10,473 nt of DNA from Spirochaetales bacterium (GTDB taxonomy: Bacteria; Spirochaetota; Spirochaetia; DTKZ01), in contig JAITGB010000248.1 in the NCBI GenBank assembly GCA_031280945.1, positions 1 through 10,473 on the forward strand, given 5' to 3'. Shown here one piece after another: positions 1 to 5,197 of this stretch (within the stretch, counting starts at the first letter, position 1; each line of letters begins with the position of its first letter). Under the pieces are notes generated by a model. It worked only from the letters and a program-made list of their open reading frames with translations, had not been told where the DNA came from and ran no database searches. Both the position numbers and the translations under genes were made by a program.

Positions 1-95
1 TCAGAACAGTGAATTCTCATGCAAAAAAAGTCGTGCGTGAATTTGGAATAACTGTTTTAAATACTATCGATAAAACTTATCTTCAAAGCCAATAA
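1..95 (+). CDS. C-terminal fragment of an unrecognised protein
   Basis: A reading frame that is open from the window edge (first full codon at 3) runs for 30 codons to TAA at 93-95. The peptide begins RTVNSHAKKVVREFG and ends DKTYLQSQ. It is mixed basic and hydrophobic, as expected for the end of a globular domain, and the other two plus frames stop within the first 40 bases. I do not recognise the family. A GC-rich hairpin begins 16 bases after the stop, so the gene converges on the minus-strand lipoprotein gene. The tail is too short for a functional call, and it could be a chance open frame. Confidence 0.45.
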   Translation, partial: RTVNSHAKKVVREFGITVLNTIDKTYLQSQ

Positions 96-110
96 GTGTT
101 TAAGGTTCTT

Positions 111-130
111 CCCCGCGCCTGCGGCGCGGG
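111..130. repeat. GC-rich palindrome with TGC loop
   Basis: CCCGCGCC (112-119), loop TGC, GGCGCGGG (123-130) form a perfect 8-bp stem. Neither strand has a T-tract directly after it, so it is not a canonical terminator. It is one of many short-loop palindromes in the gaps of this window and lies next to the terminator hairpin at 140-164. Confidence 0.6.
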
Positions 131-133
131 CAC

Positions 134-164
134 AAAAAAGCCGCCGGAGCTGCGCTCCGGCGGC
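134..164 (-). terminator. Rho-independent terminator of the beta-helix lipoprotein gene
   Basis: On the minus strand a perfect 11-bp stem (140-150 with 154-164, 3-nt loop) is followed directly by six T (134-139 on the plus strand is AAAAAA). It lies 10 bases past the TAA of the minus-strand gene at 175-177, the expected place for its terminator. Read on the plus strand, the stem is followed only by a weak, offset TTTTAATT, so it would be a poor terminator for the converging gene. Confidence 0.85.
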
Positions 165-174
165 GGGGGCAGTT

Positions 175-2055
175 TTAATTAATATCGCTGTTACTTATAG
201 TGCCGTCGTCAGCTATCTTCCAGTTGCCTGAAACATCCGTACCCCCAGCCGGAACTGTGGCAGGGGGGACATCACGGAATATCCCCCCGCCGGAAGGCGG
301 GGCAGCACTAAGCGCTTCCACTGTGTTATTTGTAACCCTTCCGCCCGACAAGGAGTATGTTACGCTATTTGAAAAAAATATTCCTCCGCCCCTGGGGCCA
401 ATAGTAGCTGAACCAGAGCGGACCGTGTTTCCGGCAATGAGGGCGCTTTCCTCCAGGATAAAATCTATGCTCCCCGCATACACTCCGCCGCCAGAGGCGG
501 AGCCTGTACCTGTATTTACCGCCTCATTGTCCTCTATAAAGCCGCCGGAGATTGTACAGGTCAAAACGCCGCCGCTCGTTGTGTTGATATATATGCCGCC
601 CCCCAGGGGGAAAGAACTGCTGTCCGGGGTTTTAAGTTTATTGCCGCTGATTCTCCCGCCTGTCATATTAACCGTCATGTCTGCGGTTCCTCCTGAGTTC
701 AGAAAAACTCCGCCGCCTGTGATTTCCGCCTCATTGTCTGTAATAAGCGCGCCCTTTATGTTTACGGAGATGGCGCCGGAATTTACACTAATGCTTACGC
801 CGCCGCCCATACTGCCCATGCTGTCGGAATTAACAGCCTTGTTGCGGCGGATAGTGAGACCCGCGGGCAGGTCAAGGGAAGATTTGCAGAAAATACCCCC
901 GCCAGAGGCGCTGCCGCTGTTTGTTGTTTCTACCGTATTATCCGTAATAGCGATGTTTCCGCCGGAGGGAATGTTTACATTAACATTTTTGCCTATATAG
1001 ATGCCGCCGCCTGATGCTCCGGCGGGACTTTCCGCCTTACACAGGTTGCCGCTTATTTCAACAGGGCCCATGCTGAAATTTAGCTGCCCGTCATCGTCAA
1101 CAAAAACAGCGCCTCCTTTGGCGTCCCCTGTCATGGGTATATACTGATTCAGCGTAAGTTTTCCTCTGTTCAGGATAAGTTCGCTTGTCCCACCAACATA
1201 TACGGCCCCGCCGTTCACAGACCCGTCAACTGATACGCACCGCGTTATTTCCGTATTCCCCTCAATAGTCAGCTTCCCGCCCGTTTTTAGCTGAAACGGC
1301 GTTACCCCGGGTACAAGGTCTCCGTCAAAAACAAGAGCGCCCCTCTCCCCGGGCCGTCCCAGAGTAAGCTCCGTATTTGCTCCTGCCACGTTAAAATACG
1401 CATTTTTGGAGCTGGGGACTCTGGTTATTTTCTTTGTTGTTCCCGGCTCCGCCATAATAATAAACTTTTTTCCTGGCGCCAGGTTTATGGCGGCCCCGCC
1501 TGTTAAAACAATGTTCTGGATGAGAACAATATAGTTATCGTTATCGTTGCCGTCAAGGTAGGCTCCGCCCGCGAGGCTTCCGTTAAGGGCAGAGGTAAGC
1601 TCCGCTTCGGTACTGACGCCTATAACGCTTTTCAGGCTGACGGTTTCATCAGCATCCCCTGTTATTGTAAAAGTCTTTTCCCCAAAGCCCCTCAGTAGCC
1701 CTTGCCCGTTATAGGCTTTGACGGCTGCCGTCCAATCACCGCGCGCAAGGCGCACCCTGCCGCCGCCTTCGGAGAACTGTTCATGCTTTTTGGTTCCGCC
1801 GGGGCCTGTAAGGTCTACGACGTACCGCATGGCCGCAAGCTCAGGGTCCGCGGGAAGCGCGCTTTTGTTGAGGATAAACTCTTCCCTCTCCGGCCCGTCC
1901 GGCGGGGAACTCTGGTAGGAAGCCGCTCCATTTGCCGCAGGGCCGATAACGAAGTAGCCGTACTCGCCTGTGTAGCCGCTAAAACAGGACGCGAGGCAGA
2001 GGGTAATAAAAACCGTACATACAGAGGCCGTCAGGGAAAAAGTCTTTGTTTTCAT
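175..2055 (-). CDS. Gly-rich beta-helix repeat lipoprotein (putative surface protein)
   Basis: The product is 626 aa. I chose the ATG at 2053-2055, not the frame's first ATG at 2118, because it follows an AAGGA Shine-Dalgarno (2063-2067, 7-nt spacing) and starts a clean lipoprotein signal: MKTK, a hydrophobic stretch, then lipobox L21-A-S-C24. Residues about 75-140 look like a small Ig-like or beta-sandwich module (VVDLTGPGGTKK ... WTAAVKAYNGQ ... KTFTITG). From about 145 to 600 the chain is a probable right-handed beta-helix. It has about ten GGA/GGG[IV][YFS] motifs (near 282, 314, 349, 385, 417, 447, 485, 522, 557, 589) alternating with [IV]xxN turns such as ISGN, ITDN, IEDN, VTNN. This recalls the GGAI and FxxN repeats of chlamydial Pmp proteins, but no autotransporter beta-barrel follows. 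The protein is likely anchored by lipid in the envelope and perhaps surface-exposed. An adhesin role is only inferred. It is transcribed alone, with its own promoter and terminator. Confidence 0.85.
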   Translation of the reverse strand: MKTKTFSLTASVCTVFITLCLASCFSGYTGEYGYFVIGPAANGAASYQSSPPDGPEREEFILNKSALPADPELAAMRYVVDLTGPGGTKKHEQFSEGGGRVRLARGDWTAAVKAYNGQGLLRGFGEKTFTITGDADETVSLKSVIGVSTEAELTSALNGSLAGGAYLDGNDNDNYIVLIQNIVLTGGAAINLAPGKKFIIMAEPGTTKKITRVPSSKNAYFNVAGANTELTLGRPGERGALVFDGDLVPGVTPFQLKTGGKLTIEGNTEITRCVSVDGSVNGGAVYVGGTSELILNRGKLTLNQYIPMTGDAKGGAVFVDDDGQLNFSMGPVEISGNLCKAESPAGASGGGIYIGKNVNVNIPSGGNIAITDNTVETTNSGSASGGGIFCKSSLDLPAGLTIRRNKAVNSDSMGSMGGGVSISVNSGAISVNIKGALITDNEAEITGGGVFLNSGGTADMTVNMTGGRISGNKLKTPDSSSFPLGGGIYINTTSGGVLTCTISGGFIEDNEAVNTGTGSASGGGVYAGSIDFILEESALIAGNTVRSGSATIGPRGGGIFFSNSVTYSLSGGRVTNNTVEALSAAPPSGGGIFRDVPPATVPAGGTDVSGNWKIADDGTISNSDIN

Positions 2056-2106
2056 TGTTCCGTCCTTTTTTAGGCAGATTTGTGATAAATAAAGATAGTT
2101 AGTGAT

Positions 2107-2135
2107 AATATAGCACAAAAAGAGAAATTTTGCAA
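2107..2135 (-). promoter_or_regulatory. Sigma-70-type promoter of the beta-helix lipoprotein gene
   Basis: On the minus strand, TTGCAA (2130-2135) is separated by exactly 17 bp from TATATT (2107-2112). Transcription would start near 2100, giving a 5' leader of about 45 nt that contains the Shine-Dalgarno at 2063-2067. The surrounding DNA is very AT-rich, as expected for a promoter. Confidence 0.7.
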
Positions 2136-2185
2136 GGTCTAGTGTAATAATTTTTTTGGAGGGTTTTCCGGCTTCTCAAGGCGGC

Positions 2186-2216
2186 GGGGTGGGGCGGCCG
2201 TCCGCCGCGAAGCGGC
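2186..2216. repeat. 31-bp dispersed repeat, copy 1
   Basis: These 31 bases, beginning GGGGTGGGGCGGCC and ending CGCGAAGCGGC, recur identically and in the same orientation at 4268-4298. The 3' part is a GCCGC-GAA-GCGGC hairpin (2204-2216). The two copies bracket the ATPase/DUF4276 pair. Confidence 0.8.
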
Positions 2217-2295
2217 AGAGGTCTACTTTTCCATACAGTAAGAGCCTTTTCTGCCGCTTATTCCCTACTTTTATATTCAAAAACCGTATGCTATA

Positions 2296-2472
2296 CTACA
2301 TTTTAGGAAGGGGGAACTGGACAGTTGCGGCGAAGGCTGCGCCGCCCAATACAGAGACTGTTTGAGTCAGTCCCAGAGCGATGCCTTCCCCCATACCGTC
2401 AAGTTCACTACCGGAAGAGGAAATCGTGTTTATCGAATCTATGATACGTCCGATAGATATAAGCGGGGAGTT
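2296..2472 (-). pseudogene. Possible relic of a MotA/TolQ/ExbB-like gene
   Basis: An open minus-strand frame ends at a TAG (2296-2298). It reads ISIGRIIDSINTISS, then GEGIALGLTQTVSVLGG, then FPLPKM. The spacing of G, I-A, L, T, G, A and P-L resembles the C-terminal membrane segments of MotA/TolQ/ExbB proteins, in which a conserved G..IA...L..T..G...A pattern lines the proton channel. There is no suitable start: the frame runs into the ATPase start region on the other strand. If real, it is a broken fragment of about 58 codons. The match is by eye and weak, and chance is a real alternative. The other content of the 2056-2493 gap is one repeat copy, the lipoprotein promoter and a lone TATACT at 2292-2297. 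Confidence 0.25.
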
Positions 2473-2493
2473 CAAAATGGAGAATGGTGAACA

Positions 2494-3660
2494 GTGAAAA
2501 TTGAAACCCTTGAAATCCATAATTTCAAAGTATTCCAGAACGTAAAACTGGAAAATATTGGTTCACTGGCAGTGTTTCTTGGGGAAAACGGGACGGGCAA
2601 GACCACATTGTTTGATGTTTTTGGTTTTATGAAATCCTGCCTGACTGAGAATGTCCGTTCTGCACTACAGGCGCGGGGGGGTTATAACGAAGTTCATTCC
2701 CGTGATTGCGAAGGGGATATTCAGTTTATATTCAAATACCGTCTTGCTCCTAGTAAACCGCTTTGTACGTATGAATTACAGATTGGGCTGGACGAAAAGA
2801 AAAATCCGGTTATTAAGCGGGAACGGCTTAGCTACAGGAGAGGTTCAAGCGGTACATCATGGAACTTTATTGATTTCTCCCTGGGCAAAGGCGAAGCAAT
2901 AACCAATGAAGGAACTCAATTGGAAAAAATTGGAGACGCCGCACGTGAAAGTTTTAATTTGGCCGCCCCCGATATTTTAGCCATTAAATCCCTTGGACAA
3001 ATGCAGCGATTTAGCGCAGCCGTGGAATTTCGGGAATTTCTTGAAGACTGGTTTGTGTCCGATTTTCAAATTGACAGAATGCGGGATATTCAAGATGTTG
3101 CGTATCATGAAAGTCTGAATAGAAAAGCCGATAATCTTGCCAATGTCGCACAGTTTTTGTTTGACCAGCATCCTGAAAGATTTAACAGAATTCTGAAGAA
3201 AATGCAGGAACGTATCCCTGGTGTAACGAAAGTCGAAGCAAAAACAACGGAAACCGGAGGAATTTTGCTCAGATTTCAGGATGGAAAATTCAAAAGTCCT
3301 TTTGCGTCAAAATATGTTTCTGATGGCACAATAAAAATGTTCGCGTATTTGGTTATGCTCTCTGAGCCTAATCCGCATAAACTTTTGTGTGTAGAGGAAC
3401 CGGAAAATCAATTATATCCGCAGTTATTAACGCTGCTCGCGGAAGAATTTCGTGAATATACTCATTCAGGCGGCCAATTATTTGTTTCTACCCATTCGCC
3501 TGATTTTGTGAACGCCGTGGAATTAAATGAATTATTCATCATAAAAAAGCATAATGGATTTTCTCAGATTGAAGTGGTCGCCAAAAATCAGAATGTAGCT
3601 TCACTCTACCAGCAGGGAGATGATAAACTGGGTTATCTCTGGCAGGAGGGATTGCTATAA
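2494..3660 (+). CDS. AAA ATPase of the OLD/AAA_21-like type, partner of DUF4276
   Basis: The product is 388 aa and starts at GTG 2494. This is the only start available, since an in-frame TGA lies at 2488-2490, and a GGAG sits at 2479-2482. The N-terminus (IETLEIHNFKVFQNVKL) is typical of RecF/SMC-like ATPases. Walker A is GENGTGKTT (30-38), an ABC-signature-like VSDGTIK lies at 275-281, Walker B plus D-loop is LLCVEEPENQLYP (297-309), and the switch histidine is in VSTHSP (H334). The end, LGYLWQEGLL, resembles the tail of ATPases that I recall being encoded next to DUF4276 proteins. No nuclease domain is fused, so the effector should be the next gene, 4 nt downstream. Such ATPases act as sensor or scaffold in ATP-driven anti-phage complexes (OLD, Gabija, PARIS); that role here is inferred. 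The gene is more AT-rich than the HAD and coiled-coil genes and uses many ATA, TTA and AAA codons, which suggests transfer. Confidence 0.85.
   Translation: MKIETLEIHNFKVFQNVKLENIGSLAVFLGENGTGKTTLFDVFGFMKSCLTENVRSALQARGGYNEVHSRDCEGDIQFIFKYRLAPSKPLCTYELQIGLDEKKNPVIKRERLSYRRGSSGTSWNFIDFSLGKGEAITNEGTQLEKIGDAARESFNLAAPDILAIKSLGQMQRFSAAVEFREFLEDWFVSDFQIDRMRDIQDVAYHESLNRKADNLANVAQFLFDQHPERFNRILKKMQERIPGVTKVEAKTTETGGILLRFQDGKFKSPFASKYVSDGTIKMFAYLVMLSEPNPHKLLCVEEPENQLYPQLLTLLAEEFREYTHSGGQLFVSTHSPDFVNAVELNELFIIKKHNGFSQIEVVAKNQNVASLYQQGDDKLGYLWQEGLL
3644..3649 (+). promoter_or_regulatory. Shine-Dalgarno of the DUF4276 gene inside the ATPase 3' end
   Basis: AGGAGG at 3644-3649 lies within the last codons of the ATPase gene, 15 nt before the ATG at 3665. 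The spacing is long but it is the only Shine-Dalgarno nearby, and it implies coupled translation of the two proteins. Confidence 0.5.
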
Positions 3661-3664
3661 TAAA

Positions 3665-4237
3665 ATGAGAAAATTTGTTTTTCTATTGGAAGAACAATCG
3701 ATGAAGGAGGTGTTGGAAGTAATCCTGCCTCGGATTCTTCCCCGGAATATAGTGTTCCAGTGCATTGCGCATCAAGGAAAATCACATCTAAAAAAATCGA
3801 TAAAAAATAAACTTGCAGGCTGGAAGGAGCCTGACGTACAATTTGTTATTGTTCATGACCAGGATTGCGCTGACTGTTTCGCTCTCAAGGAAGAGCTTCA
3901 TGCTTTGGCAAATGAGGCGCGGCGTCCCGATACACTCATACGAATCGTTTGCACAGAACTTGAATCATGGTTCCTGGGGGATTTTAACGCTATAGAAAAA
4001 GGGTTTCATGCCAGTTTAGCCACAAAAAGACGTAAGGCGTTTTTTCGCAACCCCGACAGCCTCCCAAACGCAAAGCAGGAACTCAGAAAGCTCATCCCAA
4101 TGTATCAACAAATAACAGGTTCACGTGAAATTGCCCAGTATATGGATATAGCGGCAAATACATCAAGCAGTTTTAAGGCGTTTATCAAAGGGGTTCGCCG
4201 TTTATGCGGGGACACGGCAGGGGATGTCTATGCCTAA
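3665..4237 (+). CDS. DUF4276 family protein, TOPRIM-like putative effector
   Basis: The product is 190 aa. The ATG at 3665 was chosen over an upstream in-frame ATG at 3620 because the protein then begins MRKFVFLLEEQS, the usual DUF4276 start, and the gene sits 4 nt after the ATPase stop. Visible family marks are LLEEQSMKEVLEVILPRILP (7-26), HQGKSHLKKSI (36-46), FVIVHDQDCADC (60-71), RIVCTELESWFLGD (93-106) and SSSFKAFIKGVRRL (167-180). The early glutamates E9/E10 and the D65-x-D67 pair at the end of a beta strand match the Glu and DxD metal ligands of TOPRIM nucleases, so a metal-dependent nuclease is a reasonable inference, not a demonstrated activity. Position and overlap argue for joint action with the ATPase, as in ATPase-plus-TOPRIM defence pairs such as AriA/AriB of PARIS. 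No clear terminator follows. Confidence 0.82.
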   Translation: MRKFVFLLEEQSMKEVLEVILPRILPRNIVFQCIAHQGKSHLKKSIKNKLAGWKEPDVQFVIVHDQDCADCFALKEELHALANEARRPDTLIRIVCTELESWFLGDFNAIEKGFHASLATKRRKAFFRNPDSLPNAKQELRKLIPMYQQITGSREIAQYMDIAANTSSSFKAFIKGVRRLCGDTAGDVYA

Positions 4238-4267
4238 CCCCTTTTTCCCCTGTCTCCTCATCAGGCG

Positions 4268-4298
4268 GGGGTGGGGCGGCCGTCCGCCGCGAAGCGGC
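4268..4298. repeat. 31-bp dispersed repeat, copy 2
   Basis: This is identical over 31 bases and in the same orientation as 2186-2216. It begins 30 bp after the DUF4276 stop and includes the same GCCGC-GAA-GCGGC hairpin. Similarity fades on both sides, so the element as seen here is short. Confidence 0.8.
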
Positions 4299-4332
4299 GG
4301 GGCCTTTGGCGCGCAAGGGTTTGGAGGGGTCA

Positions 4333-4446
4333 GCGGATTTTGCGGAGCAAAATCCGCCAAGCCTTGGCCGCACGGCCAAGGCCGGAGCGAAGCGCAGCCC
4401 CGCAAAGCCCGACCCGTGAGCGCAAATTTCCGAAGGAAAATTGCGC
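4333..4446. repeat. Cluster of three intergenic palindromes
   Basis: Three hairpins follow one another. GCGGATTTTGC-GGA-GCAAAATCCGC (4333-4357) has a perfect 11-bp stem. GCCTTGGCC/GGCCAAGGC (4361-4369 with 4374-4382) has a perfect 9-bp stem. 4420-4431 with 4435-4446 has a 12-bp stem with one mismatch and loop GAA. They fill most of the 276-bp gap between the DUF4276 gene and the HAD gene. A run of seven T at 4464-4470 follows, but it is 17 bases from the last stem and is at best a weak terminator for the cassette. Confidence 0.7.
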
Positions 4447-4477
4447 GGAGGGTTGCGCCCAGATTTTTTTCCTTGCC

Positions 4478-4506
4478 TTGAAAAATTTTACCTTGCGGAA
4501 TATACT
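4478..4506 (+). promoter_or_regulatory. Promoter of the HAD/coiled-coil operon, apparently leaderless
   Basis: TTGAAA (4478-4483) and TATACT (4501-4506) are separated by exactly 17 bp. The HAD ATG at 4514 lies 7 nt past the -10 box, where transcription should begin, and no Shine-Dalgarno is present. The mRNA would therefore begin at or within a base or two of the start codon. Confidence 0.7.
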
Positions 4507-4513
4507 CACGCGC

Positions 4514-5170
4514 ATGAGCCTAAAAGTAGCGGCCTTCGATATTGACGGAACGCTGTACCCGAACAGCGCGGTCTATGTGCGTGCGATTCCTTTCCTTTTG
4601 AGGAATTTGTCCGTTGTGCGCTCTTTTTCCCGGGTGCGGAGGGAAATCAGGAAACTTAAGGCTGTGCCGGATTTCAGGAAGACCCAGGCGGAGCTTCTCG
4701 CGCGGGAACGCGGTATTGAAACGGAGGAGGCGGCGCGTCTCATTGATGATGTTTTCTACGGTCAGTGGGAGGCTGCTGTGCGGGGGGTCAGGCTCTATCC
4801 CTATGTGCGGGAGGCGCTTGCGGGCCTGCGGGAGATGGGCCTCAAACTGGCTGTTCTTTCGGACTTTCCGGTTGAGGAGAAGCTGGCGAACTGGGGGCTA
4901 TCGGGGTTTTGGGATTACGCCCGCTCCTCGGAGGAGCTTGGCTGCCTGAAACCGGGCGGCGGGGCTTTCCGCGGCCTTGTGGAATTTTTTGGCGTGGAGC
5001 CTGAGGAAATCTTGTATGTCGGCAATAATTATGCCTATGATATTATAGGAGCAAAATCTCAGGGCCTTATGGCAGCCCATATAACGCGCTTCGCGCGGGC
5101 CGGGAGCGCGGCGGATTTTTCGTTTTCCGATTACAGGCGGCTTGGCGGCTTTATAGCTTCGCTCGTATAG
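4514..5170 (+). CDS. HAD-superfamily hydrolase
   Basis: The product is 218 aa. The start is set by AFDIDGTLYP directly after MSLKVA; the frame is open further upstream but only through palindromic repeat DNA. HAD motif I is D9-I-D11-G-T (nucleophile and acid/base), motif II is VLSDFP with S116, motif III is the lysine in LKPGGGAF (K146), and motif IV is YVGNNYAYDIIGA, where N171 stands at the usual first Asp of GDxxxxD while D176 is kept. Residues 20-100 are a helical cap rich in Arg, as in C1-cap phosphoglycolate-phosphatase-like or epoxide-hydrolase-like HADs. It is probably a cytoplasmic phosphatase of a small phosphorylated metabolite; the substrate cannot be read from the sequence. It has its own promoter and is followed 27 bp later by the large coiled-coil gene, so the two are probably co-transcribed. 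Confidence 0.88.
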   Translation: MSLKVAAFDIDGTLYPNSAVYVRAIPFLLRNLSVVRSFSRVRREIRKLKAVPDFRKTQAELLARERGIETEEAARLIDDVFYGQWEAAVRGVRLYPYVREALAGLREMGLKLAVLSDFPVEEKLANWGLSGFWDYARSSEELGCLKPGGGAFRGLVEFFGVEPEEILYVGNNYAYDIIGAKSQGLMAAHITRFARAGSAADFSFSDYRRLGGFIASLV

Positions 5171-5197
5171 GTTTTCAGGGCTGGGAGGGGGAAACTT

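Noticed and set aside
200..1000. Plus-strand 266-codon open frame opposite the lipoprotein gene
   Set aside because: It is Pro-rich (many PPP runs), which is the antisense image of the GGG repeats of the minus-strand protein. It has no ribosome site or family features.
3620..3664. Earlier ATG for the DUF4276 gene
   Set aside because: It would add 15 residues that overlap the ATPase end and lie before the typical family start FVFLLEEQS.
2186..4298. CRISPR array or attachment sites formed by the 31-bp repeats
   Set aside because: There are only two copies 2 kb apart, with genes between them, no regular spacers, no cas genes and no integrase.
4271..4513. N-terminal extension of the HAD protein to an upstream ATG
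   Set aside because: The extra residues are encoded by the 31-bp repeat and hairpins, and the promoter TTGAAA/TATACT lies inside this stretch. The HAD fold starts at MSLKVAAFDIDG.
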